Origin: an uncultured Eubacteriales bacterium
GTDB lineage: Bacteria > Bacillota > Clostridia > Christensenellales > CAG-314
NCBI GenBank assembly: GCA_900546875.1
Contig: URET01000020.1
Coordinates: 1-21,447, forward strand
DNA: 21,447 nucleotides
Direction: 5' to 3'
This document shows, in pieces, positions 7,053 through 13,934 of this stretch (position 1 is the stretch's first letter; each line of letters opens with the position of its first letter). The notes under the pieces were generated by a model. That model was not told where the DNA came from. It worked only from the letters and a program-made list of their open reading frames with translations, and did no database searches. A program made the translations under genes and the position numbers.

Positions 7053-8183
7053 ATGCCGTATTCTTCACCTGAAAAAAACCTGTTTTTTTCCGCCGCCGAA
7101 AATATGCACGACGGCGGGAAAATTACCGCACCCGCCCTGAGATTCGTCGATCTTCACTGTGATCTTCCGTCGTTTCTTCTTTCGGCAAAAAGAAACGGCG
7201 ACACTTTTATGCCCGAAAGACTTGCCTCCGTACTCAAAGAAAAAGTGTCGGCGGTCATTTGTGCGCTGTATTGCGATGACCGGACAGTCGCGGAAGGAAG
7301 AGCACGGCAGGAAACCTTGCTCATGCTCGGCGAATTCTTTGCCTTTGCGGAAAAATTTCCCTTCCTGAGCTTTGTTACCGATAAAAAACAGCTTTCAAAA
7401 GCTCTCTGCGAAAATAAAACCGCTTTGCTCCTCTCCATCGAAGGAGCTGAGTGCGTGGAAAATGACCTCGACATGTACTGCAGATCAGGCGTGCGTTTTC
7501 TCGGCGTCACACATTCAAGAAAAAATAAATACGCGTGCGGCACACTTGATCCGCCCGAACCGGAGTTTTCCCGCTCGGGCTTTACCGCCGAAGGAAAAAA
7601 GCTTCTTTCCGAAGCCTCGGATCTGGGTATGGCCGTGGACATGAGCCATCTCAACGACGCCGGATGCGCTTACCTGCTCGACGTATACGACAAACCGCTG
7701 TTCATAAGTCACGGAAGCGCTCGTTCACTCGTTCCTCTGCAACGCGCTTCCTCGGACGACGTTTTGCTTCGTCTTGCAGAAAGAGGTTCGGTCATGGGAG
7801 TTACGGGAGTCAATTTTCTCATAAACGCTTCGCATTTTTCAGAAAAGCCCCTCCCTCCGGATATTCTCCCTTCCCCGACTTCCTCCCGCCGGCAGAATCT
7901 CATTACGGAATTCCGGGATAAACCGGATACGGATATCGGCCGTTTCGAACTGCTCATTAAATATCTGGCTTTCATCGGGGGAAACAGCTTTCCCGCCCTC
8001 GGAACCGATCTTTTTTATCCGCCTTCTCCTCACGGTCACGCTCTTAAGAAAAAACGCCTCCAAGGTAAGGAATTCGGTATCGAAGACGTATTCCCGTGTT
8101 ACGAAGGACTAAAACCTTTCAACGATATGTACGGCCTCTCCGTGAATTCTCTGCGCTTTATTTTTTCCGCTCTTCCCGACTGA
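7053..8183 (+). CDS. Membrane dipeptidase, peptidase family M19
   Basis: A 376-residue zinc dipeptidase of the renal dipeptidase (M19) amidohydrolase family. Every metal ligand can be placed: His35 and Asp37 in DLHCDLP, bridging Glu130 in SIEGAEC, His199 in DMSHLND, His220 in ISHGSAR, and Asp319 in ALGTDLF. M19 enzymes hydrolyse dipeptides, often with D-amino acids at the C-terminal position. There is no signal peptide, so the enzyme is probably cytoplasmic. The gene begins 6 nt after spoIVA with no clear ribosome site, which suggests coupling; the start is uncertain and an ATG at 7104 is an alternative. Cotranscription with spoIVA suggests mother-cell expression, perhaps to recycle cortex or wall peptides (inference). 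Confidence 0.9.
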   Translation: MPYSSPEKNLFFSAAENMHDGGKITAPALRFVDLHCDLPSFLLSAKRNGDTFMPERLASVLKEKVSAVICALYCDDRTVAEGRARQETLLMLGEFFAFAEKFPFLSFVTDKKQLSKALCENKTALLLSIEGAECVENDLDMYCRSGVRFLGVTHSRKNKYACGTLDPPEPEFSRSGFTAEGKKLLSEASDLGMAVDMSHLNDAGCAYLLDVYDKPLFISHGSARSLVPLQRASSDDVLLRLAERGSVMGVTGVNFLINASHFSEKPLPPDILPSPTSSRRQNLITEFRDKPDTDIGRFELLIKYLAFIGGNSFPALGTDLFYPPSPHGHALKKKRLQGKEFGIEDVFPCYEGLKPFNDMYGLSVNSLRFIFSALPD

Positions 8184-8519
8184 CGATCAAAATGCCGAGG
8201 ATACTCAGAAACAATAAGTTTTCCGCTTCCAGGTAATCTTTCTTAATTATCGTAAAACGCCGGGATCCGTTTTTTCGTTTTCGGCTTTTTCTTTTTATTT
8301 CAGCTGCAGTTCCGACTGTCCGCACACCGGATTTTCCGCCTGATGAATTCCGTTTTTTAATGATTCTTATGCAGATATGCTCATTCTTTATATGCACTGA
8401 TATTTTCTGACGTATCCTGAGCCAAATTCTGCGCTGTATCATCGAACGCCGGTGTTTTTAACAAACTCGATCCCGATATTATTTGTACAACGCATATTTT
8501 CACGTCCTGTCGTCTCCAC
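8184..8519. other. 336-bp convergent gap
   Basis: Lies between the stops of the dipeptidase (+) and the glycosyltransferase (-). I see no supported gene. A weak plus-strand stop signal may be GCCG...CGGC followed by T-runs near 8259-8297, but the loop is large. A minus-strand open frame here (8158-8442) lacks a ribosome site and resembles nothing I know. Confidence 0.5.
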
Positions 8520-9623
8520 TTATGCCCGGACCCGACTTCTTTCTTTTTCGGCTGTTTCCTCAAAAAACCTGAGATTATCTCTAATACGCGTATTTCCGGG
8601 CTCTGCTTCCAAAGCTTCGCGGGCTTCACGAAGGGCAAGCTCGATTTTGCCCATGTTATAATAAGCTATGCTTCTTATGTCGTTCAACATACTCCCCCAC
8701 GCCTCAGCCTCACATATATAAGTACGCGGCCGGACTTTTATCTCAAGCGCCTTTCCGGAAAAATAGATCACCCCTTCCCAGTTTTTCTCTTTATATAAAA
8801 GCATCGCCATGTCCGCATACCCTTCCCTCAAATGAGGAGCTTCGCATATCGCGGAAAGATACCACTTCTCCGCCTCCTTCTCTTCCCCCGACATATAATA
8901 CGACTTCGCTATAAAACGCATAGACGCCGCTCTTTCGTCTTTCCAAAGCGCCGTGGGCATGGCAAGATGCTTTTTGAGCGTGGCAATACAATCCTTCCAC
9001 CGTCCTCTGAACATGTACTCCCTTCCGAGATAATGCATGTTTCTGTCATCATCGGGGTCCTCCGCGACCGACAGTTCCAGCAGCGGCAAATACTGCGCCC
9101 TCGACTTTTCAGGATCCGCCCTGTGATCAAGCTGCATCCCTTCGACATATACCGCAAACCCTATGTCTCCTTCGCCTACCCACTCCAATACCTCGTGAAC
9201 GGGATGGGTCCATCGGAATCCGTGTCTTGTATGTATCTTCTCATACCAGAATACCACCCCTTCTTTCCCTTCGGGAGTAAAATTCCACGTATATCTGTAC
9301 TTCGCTATCGCAGCACCCTTCTTCCAAGCCTTCTCAAGCAACTCTCTCCACCCGGGATGAAATACTTCGTCCAGATCAGTACACACACAAATATCAGCGT
9401 CATCATCGACCAGCTCAAGCGAACGATTGCGCGCAGTATCAAAACGCCACGGCTTTATTTCCTCACACGTTACTTCTACACCCCTCGCTTTGAGCATCTC
9501 CACTGTTCTGTCAGAAGAACCTGTATCAAGCACCACTATTTTATCAGCTTCGGACATGGAAGCTACCCACCTGTCCACAAACTTTTCCTCGTCTTTGCAT
9601 ATAGCATATACCACTATCTTCAT
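8520..9623 (-). CDS. Family 2 glycosyltransferase with TPR-like C-terminus
   Basis: A 367-residue protein. Residues 1 to about 170 form a GT-A glycosyltransferase domain: ICKDEE at 8-13, the nucleotide-binding DTGSSDRT at 33-40, the DxD metal motif TDLDE at 82-86, and WTHPVHE at 138-144, typical of SunS/TPR-type family 2 enzymes. Residues about 180-360 are helical repeats of TPR type (for example YLGREYMFRGRWKDCIATLK and SIAYYNMGKIELALREAREA). No membrane segment is seen, so it should be cytoplasmic. Start at ATG 9623 with GGGAGG 5-6 nt upstream. It lies 42 nt downstream of the collagen-like gene, whose Thr-rich repeats are a natural acceptor for O-glycosylation, as in Bacillus BclA. The acceptor is inferred from adjacency. 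Confidence 0.88.
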   Translation of the reverse strand: MKIVVYAICKDEEKFVDRWVASMSEADKIVVLDTGSSDRTVEMLKARGVEVTCEEIKPWRFDTARNRSLELVDDDADICVCTDLDEVFHPGWRELLEKAWKKGAAIAKYRYTWNFTPEGKEGVVFWYEKIHTRHGFRWTHPVHEVLEWVGEGDIGFAVYVEGMQLDHRADPEKSRAQYLPLLELSVAEDPDDDRNMHYLGREYMFRGRWKDCIATLKKHLAMPTALWKDERAASMRFIAKSYYMSGEEKEAEKWYLSAICEAPHLREGYADMAMLLYKEKNWEGVIYFSGKALEIKVRPRTYICEAEAWGSMLNDIRSIAYYNMGKIELALREAREALEAEPGNTRIRDNLRFFEETAEKERSRVRA

Positions 9624-9633
9624 GTTGCCTCCC

Positions 9634-9655
9634 GAGGGGCGAATGATCGCCCCTC
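9634..9655 (-). promoter_or_regulatory. Intercistronic hairpin before the glycosyltransferase
   Basis: A perfect 9-bp stem GAGGGGCGA/TCGCCCCTC with a 4-nt loop fills the 42-nt gap between the collagen-like and glycosyltransferase genes. No T-run follows on the minus strand, so it is not a standard terminator. The GT ribosome site begins at its 3' edge, so it may stabilise mRNA or set the protein ratio. Confidence 0.55.
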
Positions 9656-9665
9656 TTTATTTGTT

Positions 9666-10793
9666 TCAGGATAATATTCCCGCGTTGCGAAGACTTGTCA
9701 GCAAAGCATTGAACTGCGTAACTATATCTTCGCTTCCCGTTGCGTCGCTTACGGCTGCAGCACTTCTTAACACTGTGCTTCCGGCCGGACCCGTGGGACC
9801 CGTGGGACCTGTAGGACCCGTAGCTCCTTCTGCTCCTGCAGCGCCTTCGGGACCCGTGGGACCTGTGGGACCCGTTGCTCCCTCTGCCCCAGCAGCACCT
9901 TCCGGACCTGTGGGACCCGTTGCTCCCTCTGCCCCAGCAGCGCCTTCCGGACCGGTGGGTCCGGTAGGACCTGTTGCTCCGCTTCCCGTCGGGCCTGTTT
10001 CACCCTGAGGACCTGTGGGACCGGTAGGGCCGGTGGGGCCGGTTGCTCCTGTTCCCGTAGGACCTGTTGCACCCTGAGGACCCGTGGGGCCTGTGGGACC
10101 GGTGGAGCCGGTTGCTCCTGTTCCCGTAGGACCTGTTGCACCCTGAGGACCTGTGGGACCCGTGGGGCCGGTGGGGCCAGTTGCTCCGATCCCTGTCGGA
10201 CCTGTTGCACCCTGAGGACCCGTGGGGCCTGTGGGACCGGTAGGGCCGGTGGCTCCTGTTCCCGTAGGACCTGTTGCACCCTGAGGACCTGTGGGACCGG
10301 TAGGACCGGTGGGGCCGGTTGCTCCGCTTCCCGTGGGTCCCGTTGCGCCTCTCAGACCTGTGGGACCCGTGGGGCCGGTGGGGCCGGTTGCTCCGATCCC
10401 TGTCGGACCTGTTGCACCTGTCATGCCTGTAGGGCCCGTGGGACCGGTGGCACCTGTAGGACCGGTCACGGTAACAAGATTAAAATCGGGCGATGTTCCC
10501 GGGAATCCCGAAGGATCATCGACATTTGCCTGATAGAGAGCTCCGTCATAATACAGCAGGGCGCCTCTCGGATATATGGTACCGAAACTGAATTCCTCTA
10601 CAGATTCCAGTCCCGCGCCTGTAGGGCCGGTAGGACCCGTAGGACCTGTGGGACCTGTGGGTCCGCTCGGACCTCTTTGTCCTCTCGGACCTGTAGGGCC
10701 TCTCGGACAGAGAGGTTTTACGGGGCCGTTGCAACACGGAATTCCGCAAGGATTTTTTTCCCTTCGACAATATATATCATCAAATATATGCAT
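9666..10793 (-). CDS. Collagen-like repeat protein, likely spore-surface
   Basis: 375 residues. Residues 1-31 are a Cys-rich head (Cys9, 16, 20, 21, 29). Residues 32-58 are nine Gly-X-Y triplets. Residues 59-110 form a non-collagen module, GTIYPRGALLYYDGALYQA followed by FPGTSPDF, which resembles the small Tyr/Trp-type chitin-binding (CBM5/12-like) fold. Residues 111-338 are a long collagen region dominated by GPT and GAT. The tail 339-375 ends DIVTQFNALLTSLRNAGILS, a C-terminal motif common in clostridial collagen-like proteins. Pro-Thr triplets favour a stable triple helix and O-glycosylation. Start at ATG 10793 with AGGAGGT about 9 nt upstream. An exosporium or spore-coat location is inferred from the type of protein and the sporulation neighbours. 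Confidence 0.92.
   Translation of the reverse strand: MHIFDDIYCRREKNPCGIPCCNGPVKPLCPRGPTGPRGQRGPSGPTGPTGPTGPTGPTGAGLESVEEFSFGTIYPRGALLYYDGALYQANVDDPSGFPGTSPDFNLVTVTGPTGATGPTGPTGMTGATGPTGIGATGPTGPTGPTGLRGATGPTGSGATGPTGPTGPTGPQGATGPTGTGATGPTGPTGPTGPQGATGPTGIGATGPTGPTGPTGPQGATGPTGTGATGSTGPTGPTGPQGATGPTGTGATGPTGPTGPTGPQGETGPTGSGATGPTGPTGPEGAAGAEGATGPTGPEGAAGAEGATGPTGPTGPEGAAGAEGATGPTGPTGPTGPAGSTVLRSAAAVSDATGSEDIVTQFNALLTSLRNAGILS
9981..10394 (-). repeat. 69-bp tandem repeat coding six 23-residue collagen units
   Basis: Six in-frame units of 69 bp cover residues 134-271. Each encodes seven Gly-X-Y triplets plus a two-residue G-(S/T/I) interruption. The segment coding PQG recurs at exactly 69-bp steps (about 10001, 10070, 10139). 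Units vary at synonymous sites and at a few residues (LRG, GST, GET). Confidence 0.95.
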
Positions 10794-10867
10794 ATAGTAA
10801 TTACCTCCTGAATCTGGGCGTCAGAACCCGCTATATCATATGTAAAAGAGCTTTAAAAGGTTATAAG

Positions 10868-10876
10868 TATCGTATG
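10868..10876 (-). promoter_or_regulatory. Possible mother-cell (sigma-K/sigma-E) -10 element
   Basis: CATACGATA on the minus strand fits the sigma-K -10 pattern CATA-N3-TA exactly and the sigma-E CATACAAT pattern at 7 of 8. It lies about 75 nt before the collagen-like start. The -35 cannot be placed firmly. No sigma-A promoter is obvious here, in contrast to neighbouring genes. Confidence 0.35.
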
Positions 10877-10969
10877 CATTTACCTGATATACCGAATTTT
10901 ATCAGCAAACGCGCTTCTTTCTGTATTTACCGATGTCGGTTTCTGCTGATTTCAGTCTTGCCATTTTCC

Positions 10970-11023
10970 GTTTTGATTTTATGTCATGAATCATTCGTTT
11001 TAATTTTATGTCATAAATAATTC
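10970..11023. repeat. 27-bp tandem duplication
   Basis: 10970-10996 and 10997-11023 are adjacent copies of a 27-bp AT-rich unit (core ATTTTATGTCAT) differing at three positions. It is intergenic, between the collagen-like gene and the purA terminator. The rest of 10794-11122 holds no gene. Confidence 0.85.
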
Positions 11024-11026
11024 CAT

Positions 11027-11054
11027 AAAAAAAGACGGACAGAAATCCGTCTTT
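11027..11054 (-). terminator. Intrinsic terminator of purBA
   Basis: 9-bp stem AAAGACGGA/TCCGTCTTT (11031-11039 and 11046-11054) followed on the minus strand by a run of seven T (11027-11033, overlapping the stem end). It lies about 70 nt after the purA stop. Confidence 0.88.
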
Positions 11055-11122
11055 ATTATATAGAATTCGTTAAGGGCGTGCAGATGACGAAACCTCGCCG
11101 AAACACGGCATGCGCCGCGCAT

Positions 11123-12388
11123 TTACATTTCTATGATCTCTTCTCTCCCTGCGCCCACCGATACGTATTTTATCTTGCATCTGACCGCATCCTCGACGAG
11201 TCTTACATAATCTTTTGCCTCTGAAGGCAGCTGATCGAATTTACGGCATCCGCTTATATCGGTTTTCCATCCTTTCACATATTTATATTCGGGTCTGCAA
11301 TATGTAAGGCACTCGGGATAAGGGAAATACTCTATGAGCTTGCCCGAATAATTATACGCTACGCAAACCGGTATTTCCTCCATATAACTCAATACGTCAA
11401 GCTTTGTGAGAGCGATCTCCGTGGCTCCCTGCACCTGAACGCCGTAACGAGTGGCGGGAACATCGAATGCACCCACTCTCCTCGGTCTGCCCGTGGCAGC
11501 TCCGTACTCGCCGCCTGCCTTTCTGAGCGCGTCTGCCTCTTCTCCGAACATTTCCGTCACAAACCAGCCTTCACCTACGCATGACGAATAAGCTTTGACT
11601 ATTCCTATGATCCTGTTCAGTCTTATCCATGGGGCGCCGCTGCCTATACCCGCGTAAGCGGCTAGTGTATTGGATGAGCTCGTATACGGATATATGCCGA
11701 AATCTATATCCCTCAGCGCACCTAACTGTGCTTCAAAAAGTATGCTTTTTCCGTGCTTTTCAGCGTCGCTGAGCACTTTTCCCGTGTCGCATACAAAAGG
11801 CATCACCTGTGAACCGTATGTATTGAGCCAATCTATCACGGCCTTTGTATCCACGCTGCCTTTATACCCCATAAACATGAGATTCTTCCACTCGGTTATA
11901 TCTCTTATCTTCTCGAGAAGTCTCTCATTATGCAGCAAATCGCCCATGCGTATGGTCTTTTTAAGATACTTGTCAGCATATACGGGCGCTATACCTCTCT
12001 TTGTGGAACCGTATTTTTTATCTGCAAGCCTGGCTTCCTCAAGACAGTCCTGCTCCACGTGGTACGGCATACATATGACGGCCTTGTCGCTGATCTTCAG
12101 ATTCTCGGGAGTTATCTTTACCCCCTTTTCCCTCAGCCGCGCTATCTCCTCCACAAGATGCCGGATGTCTATTACCATGCCGTTCCCCATAACGTTTATT
12201 ACTTCCGGTCTCAGTATTCCCGAAGGAAGCAGATTAAGTATAAACTTTCCGGCAGGATTGACTACCGTATGACCGGCGTTGTTGCCTCCCTGATAACGTA
12301 CCACTACATCATAGTTTTCGGCAAGCAGATCCACCATCCTGCCCTTTCCTTCGTCTCCCCAATTGATTCCTACCACCACACTGTTCAT
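11123..12388 (-). CDS. purA: Adenylosuccinate synthetase
   Basis: A GTP-dependent ligase joining IMP and aspartate to give adenylosuccinate, the first committed step to AMP. 421 residues, near the usual 425-430. The N-terminal loop reads INWGDEGKG (8-16), with the catalytic Asp12; the usual GTQW or GAQW is GINW. The catalytic His40 is in NNAGHTV, followed by LLPSGIL. Later motifs include TRGIAPVYADK, GAPWIRLNRIIGIVKAY, TGRPRRVGAFD and ALTKLDVLSY (nucleotide and base recognition). Start at ATG 12388, overlapping the purB stop by 4 nt (ATGA) with GAGGAG upstream. It is second in a purB-purA operon that ends at a strong terminator. Confidence 0.97.
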   Translation of the reverse strand: MNSVVVGINWGDEGKGRMVDLLAENYDVVVRYQGGNNAGHTVVNPAGKFILNLLPSGILRPEVINVMGNGMVIDIRHLVEEIARLREKGVKITPENLKISDKAVICMPYHVEQDCLEEARLADKKYGSTKRGIAPVYADKYLKKTIRMGDLLHNERLLEKIRDITEWKNLMFMGYKGSVDTKAVIDWLNTYGSQVMPFVCDTGKVLSDAEKHGKSILFEAQLGALRDIDFGIYPYTSSSNTLAAYAGIGSGAPWIRLNRIIGIVKAYSSCVGEGWFVTEMFGEEADALRKAGGEYGAATGRPRRVGAFDVPATRYGVQVQGATEIALTKLDVLSYMEEIPVCVAYNYSGKLIEYFPYPECLTYCRPEYKYVKGWKTDISGCRKFDQLPSEAKDYVRLVEDAVRCKIKYVSVGAGREEIIEM

Positions 12389-13812
12389 CTTTCTTCTCCT
12401 CGTTTCTTACCTTCAGAAGCCTTCATTCTGTTCATATACGCCTTCACCTCAGCCACATATTCGCGCGTCTGTTCCGGTGCTCTTCCTATATAGTCGGTTG
12501 CCTTCGGCCTATCTGTAAGTACTTCTCCGTACTGCCTGAATACTTCGTCCTTCTCCATGCGCTGCCAAAGATCGTTCTCTCCGCCGTTTTTAACGTTTTC
12601 CGCCGCTTGCATGGAAAGCACGCGTATTCGCTCATGCAGTTCCTGTCTGTCTCCTCCCTTCTCAACACAGCGCATCAAAATGTTTTCCGTAGATATGAAG
12701 GGAAGCTCAGCTTCTAATCTTTTTGCAATCACTTTTTCGTTTACCTTGATGCCCGCAACCACTTTCTTTACCAAAGACAAAATCCCGTCAGTTGCCAAAA
12801 ATGCCTGCGCATTGACCAACCTTCTGTTTGCTGAATCATCCAGAGTCCTTTCCAGCCATTGCGTTGAAGCCGTAACCGCTCCGTTTGCGGGAAGGCTCTC
12901 CACATATCTGCTCAGAGCACATATCCTTTCACATTTCATGGGATTTCGCTTATACGCCATTGCGGAACTACCTATCTGCGAAGCCCCGAAAGGCTCTTCC
13001 GCTTCCTTCATGCTCTGCATGAGCCGCATGTCCACCGCAAACTTATGACTGCTTACGGCTATCCCTGCCAGCACATTCTGCACCTTGAAATCAAACTTGC
13101 GCGGATATGTCTGCCCCGTTACGGAAAACACCCCTTTAAAGCCCATCTTCTCCGCTATCATTTTGTCAAGTTTCTTCACCTTTTCGGGATCGGCAAATAA
13201 CTCCATAAAACTCGCCTGAGTCCCCGTCGTGCCTTTCGCGCCTCTGAGCCTGAAATCGTCCTCCAGAGCACATAAATCTTTATAGTCGCTCACAAAATCC
13301 TGCAGATACAGTGAAAATCTCTTCCCCAGCGTCGTGAACTGCGCCGCCTGAAAATGCGTATATCCCAGACACGGCAGGTCCGCATTCTCCGACGCAAACT
13401 TGCTTATAAGCTCTATCACCTCGGCAAGCTCTCCCTTTATGACTTCAAGTCCTTCATACATCTGTATCAGCTCAGAATTGTCCGTCACAAAACAGCTGGT
13501 CGCTCCGAGATGGATTATCGGCTTGGCCTTGGGACATACCTCCCCGAATGCATATATATGCGACATAACGTCATGAAACACCGCCTTCTCACGCTCCGCC
13601 GCTACGGCAAACTCCTCATCGGAAGGCACCATGTGCTCCCTCATTTCATTGAGCTGATCTTCCGTGATCGACAGTCCGAGCTCCTTCTCGCTTTCGGCAA
13701 GCGCCAGCCATAACCTTCTCCATAATCCGATACGATGTCTGTCTCCGAATATTTCCTGCATCTTTCGTCCGGCATAACGTGTGCAAAGCGGATTTTCATA
13801 AAAATCGTACAT
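12385..13812 (-). CDS. purB: Adenylosuccinate lyase
   Basis: A 475-residue fumarase/aspartase-superfamily enzyme. It splits fumarate from SAICAR in IMP synthesis and from adenylosuccinate on the way to AMP. The superfamily signature GSSAMAYKRNPM is at 281-292, and the flexible loop with the catalytic Ser precedes it. FHDVMSH (79-85), LGATSCFVTDN (102-112) and YTHFQAAQ (151-158, catalytic His153) mark the other active-site regions. Start at ATG 13812 with GAGG about 8 nt upstream. The promoter and a hairpin are packed into the 120 bp after spoIIE. The gene overlaps purA by 4 nt, so the two enzymes should be made together. Confidence 0.97.
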   Translation of the reverse strand: MYDFYENPLCTRYAGRKMQEIFGDRHRIGLWRRLWLALAESEKELGLSITEDQLNEMREHMVPSDEEFAVAAEREKAVFHDVMSHIYAFGEVCPKAKPIIHLGATSCFVTDNSELIQMYEGLEVIKGELAEVIELISKFASENADLPCLGYTHFQAAQFTTLGKRFSLYLQDFVSDYKDLCALEDDFRLRGAKGTTGTQASFMELFADPEKVKKLDKMIAEKMGFKGVFSVTGQTYPRKFDFKVQNVLAGIAVSSHKFAVDMRLMQSMKEAEEPFGASQIGSSAMAYKRNPMKCERICALSRYVESLPANGAVTASTQWLERTLDDSANRRLVNAQAFLATDGILSLVKKVVAGIKVNEKVIAKRLEAELPFISTENILMRCVEKGGDRQELHERIRVLSMQAAENVKNGGENDLWQRMEKDEVFRQYGEVLTDRPKATDYIGRAPEQTREYVAEVKAYMNRMKASEGKKRGEER

Positions 13813-13822
13813 AAAAAACCTC

Positions 13823-13866
13823 GCGGGAAGAAATTCTTTTCGGTTTTACCCGCAATTCCTTCCCGC
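13823..13866 (-). terminator. 13-bp hairpin between spoIIE and purB
   Basis: GCGGGAAGGAATT (13854-13866) pairs with AATTTCTTCCCGC (13823-13835) through 13 pairs, one of them G-U, with an 18-nt loop. On the minus strand GAGG and then six T follow before the purB ATG; on the plus strand TTTTTATTTT follows. It has the form of a terminator for spoIIE, but it also begins at the predicted purB transcription start, and the purB ribosome site sits between stem and T-run. Confidence 0.65.
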
Positions 13867-13871
13867 TTTTT

Positions 13872-13900
13872 ATTTTAACATATCCCGTCCGCTTTGGCAA
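13872..13900 (-). promoter_or_regulatory. Sigma-A promoter of purBA
   Basis: TTGCCA (13895-13900), 17-bp spacer, TAAAAT (13872-13877) on the minus strand. The predicted start is near 13865, at the base of the 13-bp hairpin. Confidence 0.7.
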
Positions 13901-13934
13901 TCGTTTTCAAGCATTTCGCAATAATACTGCTTTT

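Noticed and set aside
8158..8442. 94-codon minus-strand frame between the dipeptidase and the glycosyltransferase
   Set aside because: It has no ribosome site, is Lys/Arg-rich, overlaps the dipeptidase end and resembles no known protein. A true small gene cannot be fully excluded.
9427..10533. Plus-strand Gly-Pro-Val repeat frames
   Set aside because: They are the reverse complement of Gly-Pro-Thr codons. The minus-strand frame has proper ends, a ribosome site and known collagen-like termini.
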